64,000 bases of DNA from Faecalibacterium sp. An122 (GTDB taxonomy: Bacteria > Bacillota > Clostridia > Oscillospirales > Ruminococcaceae). Numbering within the stretch: the stretch's first letter is position 1; each line of letters starts with the position of its first letter. The stretch spans positions 124,001 to 188,000 of the forward strand of contig NZ_NFLL01000001.1 of assembly GCF_002160895.1 (NCBI RefSeq), read 5' to 3'. Positions 8,756-16,259 of the stretch are shown in pieces. The position numbers were made by a program, and so were the translations under genes. Below the pieces are notes generated by a model. It did no database searches. It was given only the letters and a program-made list of their open reading frames with translations, and was not told the DNA's origin.

Positions 8756-9592
8756 ATGGCTGGATTCATTGCCTGTTTTGTCACCGTAGGGGTGGGCCTC
8801 ATCATAATAGTGGTCGGCAACTACTTTTTCAAACCCAGAGAACAGCGGGTTGAAGTGGACAATCCTCTGTCGCCCACCCTGCGGTGGATGAATACCGCAG
8901 GGTCCATTCTCCTGGCCGCCAACGAGGGCAGTTTCCGCAGGATGGCGGGAATGATTTACCCCGGTGGCGAGAACATCCCGGAGCGGGTGGAACGAATCCG
9001 GAACATGCTGCGGGATTACTGGGAGATTGAGACCCATGACCAGGCCATGGAGGAAATGCAGTCCCTGCTGGATACCGGAATGCGGGCCGCCTATGGCGCG
9101 GAAATGCAGCGGCTGGAGATCCGTTACGCCGGTTTCTCGGAGGAGCAGCTGATCCAGGTGGCCCGGGAGCGGAACCCCAAAGCCAATGAGGACAGCTTTC
9201 TTCCCAAGATGCTGATGGCCTATCGGAAGTACGGCGAGGACGCCCTGTTGGGCTGGGACATGGGCCGGGCGGCCTTTATCATCCAGTGCTGCTATTTTGT
9301 GGGATACGTCAGCATGGAGGAAGTTCTGGAAATCGGCGTGGAAGCAGGCAAAAAGGCCCAGACGGTTTTCCAGAACTGGGAGGAAATGATGGAAAGCTAT
9401 CTGCTGGGCGGACAGTACTGGCAGCGCGACGACAAGAACAATCCCAAATCCATGACCGCCGAGCGCTGGAAACTCTACATCAAACTGTGGAAAGGCGAGA
9501 CCGCTTCCCGCGAGACGCCCTATCTGTCGATTCCCTTTGACCTGCCTCTGTCCAAAGAAATTGTGACCGATAAGTACGGCTACATGGTCTGA
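8756..9592 (+). CDS. DUF1266 domain protein with N-terminal membrane helix
   Basis: A 278-residue protein with one N-terminal membrane helix (4-24) and a cytoplasmic DUF1266-type domain. Signatures are DYWEIETHDQAMEEMQSLLD (about 83-102), LLGWDMGRAAFIIQCCYFVG (about 163-182) and YLLGGQYW (about 220-227). The ATG at 8756 follows AAGGAGAAACATACTTT. It is the third gene of the lemA operon, 30 bases after the DUF3137 gene. A short stretch of its N-terminal sequence (WMNTAGS) is repeated in DNA upstream of the DUF3137 gene. Function unknown. Confidence 0.65.
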   Translation: MAGFIACFVTVGVGLIIIVVGNYFFKPREQRVEVDNPLSPTLRWMNTAGSILLAANEGSFRRMAGMIYPGGENIPERVERIRNMLRDYWEIETHDQAMEEMQSLLDTGMRAAYGAEMQRLEIRYAGFSEEQLIQVARERNPKANEDSFLPKMLMAYRKYGEDALLGWDMGRAAFIIQCCYFVGYVSMEEVLEIGVEAGKKAQTVFQNWEEMMESYLLGGQYWQRDDKNNPKSMTAERWKLYIKLWKGETASRETPYLSIPFDLPLSKEIVTDKYGYMV

Positions 9593-9654
9593 CGGCGATA
9601 AGACAAGCGGGCCGCTATGCCTTAAAAGAGACCGGAACATCCATACAAACCAGG

Positions 9655-9694
9655 AAAACCGCCGCCAGGGCAGACAGCCCGACGGCGGTTTTTG
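9655..9694 (+). terminator. Rho-independent terminator of the lemA operon
   Basis: AAAACCGCCG pairs with CGGCGGTTTT, followed by further T. Confidence 0.85.
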
Positions 9695-9714
9695 CTGCAA
9701 ATGGTACCATGATA

Positions 9715-9753
9715 GAAAAAGCCGCCGGTTTGCTCTCGCAGGCCGACGGCTTT
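9715..9753 (-). terminator. Rho-independent terminator, minus strand
   Basis: Read on the minus strand, AAAGCCGTCGG pairs with CCGGCGGCTTT and runs into TTTTT. It serves the secreted-protein gene that ends at 9860. Confidence 0.7.
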
Positions 9754-9859
9754 GGTTGCTTTATTTAACGGATTTGAAAGCCGCCCCCGGCCTCGGCCGA
9801 AGAGCAGAAAGCGCTTGAGGATTCTTTATAGAGCGCGGAAAGGTTATGCTTGGGCTAAT

Positions 9860-10507
9860 TTATGCAGGGACAGAGACCTCTGTCACCTCTACATTCAGAC
9901 TGGACAGGAACTGCTGAATTTCTGCCGCCGAGCCGGTAGGGAAGCCATCGTACAGGATAAACAGGCCCGTGGCGGACACAGCTCCGTCCTCGCCCACCAG
10001 GAAGGAAATCATGGCCGGCGCTGCGTTTTCGTAGGTGTAGAGATAGAGGAGATTTTCGTGCAGGTCGTCACAGAAAAAGATGCGGGAAGCCGTGCAGGCG
10101 CTGGCGGCGGCTAGGGCGTCAGCGCCGCCCTTGGCGTTGATCTGGGCCGCAATGGAGCTCTGGACGGTGGCCCGGAGATATGCCTGCAGGGTGTCCGAAA
10201 AAGCCTCTAAATCTGCGTTCCGGGTGAGATGGGATACCGTCTCGTCGGACAGCCGAATCTGATAGACGGTTTTGGGGTGGGAGTAGTCGCCGTCGCCCAC
10301 AGCAGAGAGGATGGAGGCCATGTTCTGATTGCTGGAAAAGAGGGTGACCCAGTCCTCGTTTTCCGCCATCTCTTCCATCACCGATACGGTGGAAAGCCCC
10401 TCCTGATAGAGGGCGGAGGAGAGGCTGTTGGTGCCGCTGTAAGCCCCCAGCAGAAGAAATGCGCCCAGGGTGGGTAAAATCAGTTTAACGGCTTGTTTGA
10501 GTTTCAT
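9860..10507 (-). CDS. Secreted or membrane-anchored protein of unknown function
   Basis: A 215-residue protein starting MKLKQAVKLILPTLGAFLLL, a signal or anchor helix; GGAGG lies 9 bases before the ATG. The outer part is Ala/Ser/Thr-rich, with a Cys pair near residues 139-147 that could form a disulfide. No family recognised. Its transcript appears to start at an unusual promoter near 10872, giving a leader of about 360 nt that I cannot assign to a known RNA. Confidence 0.65.
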   Translation of the reverse strand: MKLKQAVKLILPTLGAFLLLGAYSGTNSLSSALYQEGLSTVSVMEEMAENEDWVTLFSSNQNMASILSAVGDGDYSHPKTVYQIRLSDETVSHLTRNADLEAFSDTLQAYLRATVQSSIAAQINAKGGADALAAASACTASRIFFCDDLHENLLYLYTYENAAPAMISFLVGEDGAVSATGLFILYDGFPTGSAAEIQQFLSSLNVEVTEVSVPA

Positions 10508-10871
10508 GGTGCGTGCCTCCAGTGTGAAGTTTCATCCAGCGAACGATCCCGCTTGCTGCGCCCGCGGCAGGGGATAGGATTCTGGCGTTTTGGGGTGGTC
10601 TGCTTTTCGGCGTATGCCGGTCAGGTCTGCGCGGTCTCGGGTGAAATCCGGGTGAACCGCCCGCTTGATGGCCCCAACAAAAACGCTCTGGCCAGTTGTC
10701 CAGAGCACAGAGCATGCAAGTGCAAAACCCCACTGCATCCCCAGGACAGACCTGAACGGTCTTGAAAAAGACCGAGGTTCATCACAGAGCCTCGATCCAT
10801 CACAAACGGCATTGGCCGCAGTGAGGAGGCGGCCAAACGCTGTCAAAAGCAGAACCGGTATGTTACAAAGC

Positions 10872-10908
10872 ATTATAACATAAATGCCCGGAAAAAGGGA
10901 GAGAAAAC
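10872..10908 (-). promoter_or_regulatory. Extended -10 promoter sharing a conserved block with a distant gene
   Basis: On the minus strand TGT precedes TATAAT (10872-10877), and the expected -35 zone is a TCTCCCTTTTTCC tract. The same block occurs at 23058-23096. The following leader (10508-10871) has no gene that I support. The stretch 10909-11051 shows nothing clear. Confidence 0.55.
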
Positions 10909-11051
10909 GCACAATCCGGATTTGTTTTGAAAGAAATTCGCGGAGACAGGAAGAAAAAGTTTTGGCCCTGTTAAGCGTTCCATACATAAAAATGTTCGGG
11001 AACAGGAGACTTTCTCCAAAACAGAAAAAGGTTATGTTATGATGTCCGCAC

Positions 11052-11082
11052 AAAAAAGCGGGGGCGGTAGCCACCGTCCCCG
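11052..11082 (-). terminator. Rho-independent terminator of dps
   Basis: On the minus strand CGGGGACGGT pairs with ACCGCCCCCG around AGCC, followed by TTTTTT. Confidence 0.85.
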
Positions 11083-11095
11083 TAGAGGGAGTAAT

Positions 11096-11536
11096 TTATT
11101 TCTGCATGGCCTCAACGAACCACAGAGTCTTGTTGTACTGGGCCAGATGTTCCTCCATCATGGAGACCACGGCGTAGACGTCATCGGCGGCCGCGTCTGC
11201 CCGGATCTGCTGTGCCTGATCCCGAAGGAGGGTCAGGTCGGCCTGAACGATGCGGAGTACCTCACGGGAGCGCAGCTCGGCAGAGGGCAGTTCCTGAATA
11301 GAAGCTGCTGCCAGGTAATCCTTGAGAGAAGCCAGCGGCTGTTCGCCCTGCATTTTCAGCAGCTCGGCCACTTCATCCAGCACACCGGCCATCGCGTCGT
11401 AAAGCGTTTCCAGATACTCGTGGACCTGCTTGAAATCCGAGCCCACCACGTTCCAGTGGAGGTTGTGCAGCTTGATATACATGACGCCCATATTGGCGAG
11501 ATAGGTGTTGAGAGCGGTTGCAAGTTCTTTCTTCAT
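11096..11536 (-). CDS. dps: Dps family DNA-protecting ferritin
   Basis: A 146-residue Dps-type mini-ferritin that would oxidise and store iron and protect DNA from peroxide (known for the family). The ferroxidase signature is complete: LHNLHWNVVG with the two His ligands (about 25-34) and HEYLETLYD with the acidic residues (about 39-47). The ATG at 11536 is preceded by AAAGGAG at 7 bases. The gene stands alone between its own terminator and a strong promoter whose start region carries an 18-bp perfect palindrome, so metal- or stress-dependent repression is likely. Confidence 0.92.
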   Translation of the reverse strand: MKKELATALNTYLANMGVMYIKLHNLHWNVVGSDFKQVHEYLETLYDAMAGVLDEVAELLKMQGEQPLASLKDYLAAASIQELPSAELRSREVLRIVQADLTLLRDQAQQIRADAAADDVYAVVSMMEEHLAQYNKTLWFVEAMQK

Positions 11537-11568
11537 AAGGATGCTCCTTTCGATGTGAAAATTCGCTT

Positions 11569-11586
11569 GGTTAGATATATCTAACC
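11569..11586. promoter_or_regulatory. Palindromic operator of dps
   Basis: GGTTAGATATATCTAACC is a perfect 18-bp inverted repeat just downstream of the dps -10. It resembles DtxR/IdeR-type sites (TTAG...CTAA with flanking GG/CC). The assignment to that regulator family is inference. Confidence 0.65.
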
Positions 11587-11595
11587 TGTGGCTAT

Positions 11596-11624
11596 AGGAT
11601 AACAGAAAGAGTCCGACTTGTCAA
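11596..11624 (-). promoter_or_regulatory. dps promoter
   Basis: Consensus TTGACA, a 17-base spacer and TATCCT with an extended TGT. The stretch 11625-11866 between this promoter and the next one holds no gene I can support. Confidence 0.8.
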
Positions 11625-11866
11625 GGTGAGCAGATCACACAATGAAATGTGATTTGATATGGACGATCACGAGCAGAAATTTCGCTTTATAGAGATGACC
11701 GGCATTCGCTTTTGTGAAAGCGTGTGAGGGTGTACATCCGGTTGCTTCCGCGGCGAGCGCGCACCCTGGCCGGGATAAGCAGCCGGACCGTTTCCCGCAG
11801 ATGGACCCTGACGCTTCCAAAACAGGGGACAGCCGTCTTCCGATAGCAAAATCGGAGGGATTTCTA

Positions 11867-11895
11867 TTTCCAAATGCGGCGGACCATAGTACAAT
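11867..11895 (+). promoter_or_regulatory. Promoter of the first CAT-like gene
   Basis: TTTCCA, 17 bases, TACAAT; the start codon is 36 bases further on. Confidence 0.55.
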
Positions 11896-11931
11896 AGGAT
11901 CAATAACCCACCAAAACAGGGAGGCAGCCAT

Positions 11932-12570
11932 ATGGAACGACTGGACCAGGCCAAATGGGCCCGCAGAGAAATTTATGAGATGTTTTCGAAGATGGACTAT
12001 CCCTTTTACTCGGTCACCATTCCGGTGGATGTGACCGAGATCAAGCGCCTTTCAAAAGCCCGGGGCGTGTCTTTTTATATGCTGATGGTCTGGGTGTGTA
12101 CCAAGGCACTGAATTCCGTCCCGGACTTCCGTATCCGCATCCGCGGGGACGAACTGGTGGTGCTGGATCAGGCAAACCCCAGCTTCACCTATATGCCCAA
12201 AGGTTCGGAGGTTTTCAAAATTGTGACTCTTCCGTGGGAACCGGAGTGGGAGTCCTTCTGCCGCAACGCCCAGGAGCAGAGCGAACAGCAGACCTGTTTT
12301 ATCCGTTCCGGCGAAGAGACCGACAGCCTGATTTATTTCTCGTGTACGCCCTGGTTTGACTTCACAGCCCTGACCAACGAACACAATTTTGATAAGGACG
12401 ATACTGTGCCCCGGCTGGCCTGGGGAAAATATTACCAGGAAAACGGGCGCCTGTGGGTTCATTTGTCGGTCGAAGTGAACCACCGCACCATTGACGGCTT
12501 CCACATTGGAGCCCTGAAAGCCATCCTTGACCGGGAAATTCAGCACCTCGGGGAACAAAATCCGGATTGA
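11932..12570 (+). CDS. CatA-like O-acetyltransferase, variant active site
   Basis: A 212-residue protein of the chloramphenicol acetyltransferase (type A) fold. The ATG at 11932 follows AGGGAGGC. Family landmarks are VSFYMLMVWVCTKALNSVPDFRIRI (about 46-70 in part), YFSCTPWFDFTAL (about 135-147) and the catalytic segment EVNHRTIDGFH (181-191). His184 of HxxxDG is kept, but the usual HH pair is NH. CAT enzymes acetylate chloramphenicol with acetyl-CoA in the cytoplasm. Because many CatA-like proteins have no proven drug activity, I name it only as an acetyltransferase. A second family member is at 61550-62191. Confidence 0.8.
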   Translation: MERLDQAKWARREIYEMFSKMDYPFYSVTIPVDVTEIKRLSKARGVSFYMLMVWVCTKALNSVPDFRIRIRGDELVVLDQANPSFTYMPKGSEVFKIVTLPWEPEWESFCRNAQEQSEQQTCFIRSGEETDSLIYFSCTPWFDFTALTNEHNFDKDDTVPRLAWGKYYQENGRLWVHLSVEVNHRTIDGFHIGALKAILDREIQHLGEQNPD

Positions 12571-12618
12571 CAAGATGAGAAACATCCCCGGCATTTCCTC
12601 AGCTTGAAATCGAGACAA

Positions 12619-12658
12619 AACAGGCCAGGCAAGCCCTAAAGGCTGCCTGGCCTGTTTC
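12619..12658. terminator. Bidirectional terminator
   Basis: ACAGGCCAGGC pairs with GCCTGGCCTGT, flanked by A-rich and T-rich tracts. It separates the acetyltransferase gene from the convergent kinase operon. Confidence 0.85.
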
Positions 12659-12669
12659 TTGTGGAAGGA

Positions 12670-13947
12670 TTACAATACCAGCCGCATCCGGAACCATCCG
12701 CCGGTCTGATCGAACTGGCAGACGGCGCCGTTTTTGCGGCAAAAGGCGGAGATGGACTGCACCCCCAGGCCGTGGCCTTCCTGCCGGGCTGTCGGCAGGC
12801 CGTCGATGTCAAAGACAACGTCCCCGGCGCACGGATTGGCAATTTCCAGCATGACGCCGGGATTGGCCACCATCTTGCATCGGATGCAGCGCTGTTCCTG
12901 AGGCAGCGCCAGATTGGCATGGATGGCGTTTTCCAGGGCGTTGGCCAGAACAATGGCCAGCTCGCCCTCGTCCACAGGAAGGTCGTCGGGCAGGGCGATT
13001 TTGGCCTCCACCGGAATGCCCTGGCTTTGAGCCTGCCCGAAGTAGGAGGAAAGGACCGCGTCCAGGATCGGCGGGCGGCACCAGCAGACGGTTTTCTGTT
13101 CATCCAGCCGCTGTTGGGCGGCGTCCAGAAAATCCAGTGCCGCGTCGGTGTCGCCTCGGGCTACCAGTTCGGCCACCGTCTGAAGCCGGTGGCGCAGGTC
13201 ATGGCGCTGAATGCGGATGCTGTCCTCCACTTCTTTCACTTTTTGCAGCTTTTCTTTCAGGGAAGAAATCTGCATGGTCAACAGCGCGGCGCTCTGGCGT
13301 TCCATCTGGATGCGGTATTGGCCAAAAAGGCTTTTGAATACGGCGACATAGACAGCGATCAGCGGGATGACGGCTGCGTAGACATAGATGCACTGCAGTT
13401 TGTTTTCGAGGTAACTGCCGGGCCAGGAAGCCACAAAAATCAGGTAGACGCAAAACACGCAGGGGATCAAGGTAAGGACGCCCCAGTTGGCTGGGATGAC
13501 TTTGATCAGCATGCGGAAGGGCCGCCGCAGAAAATGCCATTCCAGATAAATGACCGACCCGTAAAATGCGATCATCAATAGAATGTTGGCGAGCGCAGAG
13601 AGGTGAAACGATTCTGTTATCAGGCGGATAGAGGAGACCGCCAGAATCGACAGAAGAATCTGGGACATGTAATTGAAAACCGCCTGTGCAGGGGTATCGT
13701 TGGCTGCCCAGTATGTGAGAAAGGTGGCCGGCACAGAGATGGTGAGGAAAAACAGGCGCAGCAAAAGCAATTCTCCGCCGATCCACAGCAAGGCCAGACT
13801 GGAACCGACGACCCAGGCACTGTAGAGCGCCATGATGCACAGCAGCTTTCTGCGCCCAAAGCGGAATTCCGTGAGGCTGGCCATCATGCCCACCGTCATG
13901 CAGGTGATTAAAAAAGCGCGAAAGACAAGAAAAAATACATTGGTCAT
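12670..13947 (-). CDS. GHKL sensor histidine kinase, AgrC-like (kinase 1)
   Basis: A 425-residue membrane kinase with six or seven hydrophobic helices (about 5-205), a coiled linker (210-245) and a GHKL kinase core. The phospho-acceptor is His249 in RHDLRHRLQ; the N-box is LANALENAIHANLA and the G-box GHGLGVQSI. The ATG at 13947 has AGGAG 9 bases upstream. It is the last gene of an operon with a LytTR regulator and a second kinase. Codons 248-425 are almost the same as in kinase 2, while the membrane halves are unrelated. Confidence 0.9.
   Translation of the reverse strand: MTNVFFLVFRAFLITCMTVGMMASLTEFRFGRRKLLCIMALYSAWVVGSSLALLWIGGELLLLRLFFLTISVPATFLTYWAANDTPAQAVFNYMSQILLSILAVSSIRLITESFHLSALANILLMIAFYGSVIYLEWHFLRRPFRMLIKVIPANWGVLTLIPCVFCVYLIFVASWPGSYLENKLQCIYVYAAVIPLIAVYVAVFKSLFGQYRIQMERQSAALLTMQISSLKEKLQKVKEVEDSIRIQRHDLRHRLQTVAELVARGDTDAALDFLDAAQQRLDEQKTVCWCRPPILDAVLSSYFGQAQSQGIPVEAKIALPDDLPVDEGELAIVLANALENAIHANLALPQEQRCIRCKMVANPGVMLEIANPCAGDVVFDIDGLPTARQEGHGLGVQSISAFCRKNGAVCQFDQTGGWFRMRLVL
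12673..13206 (-). repeat. Kinase-core repeat, copy 1
   Basis: 534 bp encoding the last 178 codons of kinase 1, aligned without gaps to 14035-14568 in kinase 2. I count about 155 of 178 residues identical, and the DNA is similar as well. Confidence 0.85.
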
Positions 13948-14031
13948 GGCGTTTTCTCCTGCGGCCCGCAGCCGCGTCCGGTTTCCTTGAAATCTGCGTC
14001 TGCGGCCCGGGCCGGCGGCGTTTTGGCCTCG

Positions 14032-15291
14032 TCACAATACCATCTGCAACCGGAACCATCCGTCGGTCTGATCGAAGTGGCAGACGGCGCCGTTTTTGCG
14101 GCAGAAGGCGGAGATGGACTGCACCCCCAGGCCGTGGCCCTCCTGCCGGGCTGACGGCAGACCGTTGCTGTCAAAAACCACATCCTCCGCGCACGGGTTG
14201 GATAGTTCCAGCATGATGCCGGGATTTCCCACCATCTTGCATCGGATGCAGCGCTGCTCCTGAGGCAGCGCCAGATTGGCGTGGATGGCGTTTTCCAGGG
14301 CGTTGGCCAGGACGATGGCCAGCTCTCCCTCGTCCACAGGGAGGATGTCGGGCAGGGCGATTTTGGCCTCCACCGAAATACCCTGGTTCTGGGCCTGGCC
14401 GAAGTAGGAGGAAAAGACCGCATCCAGGACCGGCGGCCGGCACCAGCGGATGGCCTTCTGTTCGTCCAGCCGCCGCTGGGCGGCGTCCAGAAAATCCAAA
14501 GCCGCATCGGTGTCGCCCCGTGATACCAGCTCGGCCACCGTCTGAAGCCGGTGGCGCAGGTCGTGGCGCTCGGTGCGGATGGCGTCTTCTGCCGCCTTCA
14601 CAGCTTCCCTCCGGCTTTGCAGGGCGGACAGCTGCAAGGCCGAGAGCTGCGCGTCGTGGCGGGCCTCCGACTCTTTTCGGATGCTGGTAAAGTAAAACAT
14701 CAGGATGGAATAAACCCCCAGCATCAGCAGTCCGATCGCAGGTTTGAGGAAGGTGCCGCCTGGATCAAAGCCGGCATATCCGGGGACCAGGTAGACGGCA
14801 ATGATGTAGTAGGTTGCCATGACCAGGCAAATCAGCCACCAGCCCCGGTGCAGCTGCAGCAGGATCTGAAAAAACAGAGGGCGCAGGAAGCGGATCAGAA
14901 ACCAGATGACCCCTGCGCTGAGGACGGCGTAGGACAACACCATCACCCAGAAGCGGCTGCCGGACAGGTAGTAGAACAACGCTGCTCCGTGGTGGATCAG
15001 CGTACAGAACAGAACGACCGAGAGCTGCTGAAAGATCAGCCTCCATCCCCGGAACCGGCTGAGCGAGAAAAAGAGCAGGATCAGCGGGATGTGGATGGTC
15101 ATTGCATAAGTCCAAAAGGCGGTGTCCAGATCCACCGACCGGTACAGGACGGCCACCGCCGCCATCAGCAGGAGGGTGACGCAGGAAACAATGAAAATGG
15201 TCCGCCGCCGGGAATATCGGCTGTCCATGAACAGAAACGCCATCATCATATATAGAACCGTCAAATACTCCATAATAAACAGCTCTACCAT
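14032..15291 (-). CDS. GHKL sensor histidine kinase, AgrC-like (kinase 2)
   Basis: A 419-residue kinase with six or seven membrane helices (about 5-205), unlike those of kinase 1, then a GHKL core with His243 in RHDLRHRLQ, the N-box LANALENAIHANLA and the G-box GHGLGVQSI. The ATG at 15291 has GGAGG 9 bases upstream and overlaps the end of the regulator gene by 7 bases, so the two are probably translationally coupled. It lies 84 bases before kinase 1. One regulator therefore serves two sensors. Confidence 0.9.
   Translation of the reverse strand: MVELFIMEYLTVLYMMMAFLFMDSRYSRRRTIFIVSCVTLLLMAAVAVLYRSVDLDTAFWTYAMTIHIPLILLFFSLSRFRGWRLIFQQLSVVLFCTLIHHGAALFYYLSGSRFWVMVLSYAVLSAGVIWFLIRFLRPLFFQILLQLHRGWWLICLVMATYYIIAVYLVPGYAGFDPGGTFLKPAIGLLMLGVYSILMFYFTSIRKESEARHDAQLSALQLSALQSRREAVKAAEDAIRTERHDLRHRLQTVAELVSRGDTDAALDFLDAAQRRLDEQKAIRWCRPPVLDAVFSSYFGQAQNQGISVEAKIALPDILPVDEGELAIVLANALENAIHANLALPQEQRCIRCKMVGNPGIMLELSNPCAEDVVFDSNGLPSARQEGHGLGVQSISAFCRKNGAVCHFDQTDGWFRLQMVL
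14035..14568 (-). repeat. Kinase-core repeat, copy 2
   Basis: Partner of 12673-13206, same length and phase, covering the H-box to C-terminus of kinase 2. Confidence 0.85.
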
Positions 15292-16025
15292 GCGTTTCGA
15301 TCCTCCAGCCAGTAGCCGCCCCAGGCTTTTTTGAAATCCACGGCCGAGGTCCGGGGCAGCGCCACCGTCTGGCCGTTGTCCAGCAGGGCGATTTGGCCGC
15401 TTACGCCGGCCACATGCTGGAAGTTCAGCACAAAGCTGGCCCCGCACAGGTAAAAGCGCCGGTCAGCCAGCAGGGGAGAAGCCGCCTCGCGGAAAGAAAC
15501 CCGGATGCTCTGGGAATCCACCACGCCGGTGGTGCAGTAGTAACGCATGCAGCGCCCCACCCGCTCCACATACCGAATCTGCTCCAGCAAAACCCGCCGT
15601 GGCCCGTTCGGCGTGCTGACCATAATGGCGCTGCTCCGCCGCCGGTTCAGCTTTTCCACTGCCCCGTCCAGCACCTGAAAGAGTTTGGCTTTTTCGACGG
15701 GCTTGAGCAGATAAAAGAAGGCCTGGACGTCGTAGCTGTCGGCGGCAAAATCGTTGGAGTGGGTGAGATAAATGATTTCGCCGCCCTCGCCCAGAGCCCG
15801 CAGAAGCCGGCCGGTGTCGATCCCGCTGGGCTTGGGCATCAGGATGTCCAAGAGATAGAGGTCAAAGCCTCCCGCATTCTCCGCCCTTGCCAGCAGCGCC
15901 CCGCCGCTCTGGAATGCTTCCACTTGCCCTTTCAGCCCGGGCCGGGATTGAAAATAATCATCCAGCAACGCTTCTGTCTGATGGATCTGCTTTTCTTCGT
16001 CATCGCATATGGCGATCCGCAGCAT
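15285..16025 (-). CDS. LytTR response regulator
   Basis: A 246-residue regulator. The receiver domain starts MLRIAICDDEEKQIHQTE, has the phospho-acceptor Asp in LYLLDILMPKPSG (about 58) and Lys in LLKPVEK (about 105). The C-terminal LytTR DNA-binding domain runs from about 140 (RRVLLEQIRYVERVGRCMRYY) to 246. I chose ATG 16025; ATG 16034 is closer to GGGAG and equally possible. It is the first gene of an operon with two kinases. A 21-bp-spaced direct repeat lies between its promoter and start codon, pointing to autoregulation. Confidence 0.9.
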   Translation of the reverse strand: MLRIAICDDEEKQIHQTEALLDDYFQSRPGLKGQVEAFQSGGALLARAENAGGFDLYLLDILMPKPSGIDTGRLLRALGEGGEIIYLTHSNDFAADSYDVQAFFYLLKPVEKAKLFQVLDGAVEKLNRRRSSAIMVSTPNGPRRVLLEQIRYVERVGRCMRYYCTTGVVDSQSIRVSFREAASPLLADRRFYLCGASFVLNFQHVAGVSGQIALLDNGQTVALPRTSAVDFKKAWGGYWLEDRNAW

Positions 16026-16055
16026 TATTGCCATTCTCCCTTCCGCAGCAGAGTG

Positions 16056-16089
16056 CAAATTTTGCGCACAAGGCCTCAAATTCTGCGCA
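16056..16089 (-). promoter_or_regulatory. LytTR-type direct-repeat operator
   Basis: On the minus strand TGCGCAGAATTTG and TGCGCAAAATTTG (13 bp, one mismatch) are 21 bp apart, two helical turns, as in known LytTR sites. It lies downstream of the promoter at 16123-16151 and upstream of the ribosome site. Confidence 0.65.
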
Positions 16090-16122
16090 TCTGCTCCCCG
16101 TTTTTTGACGATTGTTAGTATG

Positions 16123-16151
16123 AAAATAGCATGGAAGCTCCCAAACGTCAA
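16123..16151 (-). promoter_or_regulatory. Promoter of the regulator-kinase-kinase operon
   Basis: TTGACG, a 17-base spacer and TATTTT with an extended TGC. Confidence 0.7.
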
Positions 16152-16159
16152 GGGGCAGA

Positions 16160-16191
16160 CCCAAAGAAAGGCGGCCATCGAAATGGCCGCC
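16160..16191 (-). terminator. Rho-independent terminator of kinase 3
   Basis: GGCGGCCAT pairs with ATGGCCGCC around a 4-base loop; on the minus strand it is followed by TTTCTTT. Confidence 0.75.
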
Positions 16192-16259
16192 AAACAGATT
16201 CGGTTTAACAAAAATCCGGTCGTGTCAGGACCATGGCCCCGGGCGGGACCGGCGCATGG

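Noticed and set aside
6815-9700. Long open frame on the minus strand opposite lemA, DUF3137 and DUF1266
   Set aside because: Its composition is rich in His, Gly, Gln and Leu, as expected from the antisense of GC-rich genes. There is no ribosome site, and the plus-strand genes are clear.
10532-11074. 180-codon minus-strand frame between dps and the secreted-protein gene
   Set aside because: It has no ribosome site, reads across the promoter region at 10872-10908 and has no coherent domain. Treated as leader DNA.
11714-12034. Plus-strand frame overlapping the start of the first CAT-like gene
   Set aside because: No ribosome site, and it overlaps the promoter and start of a clear gene in another frame.
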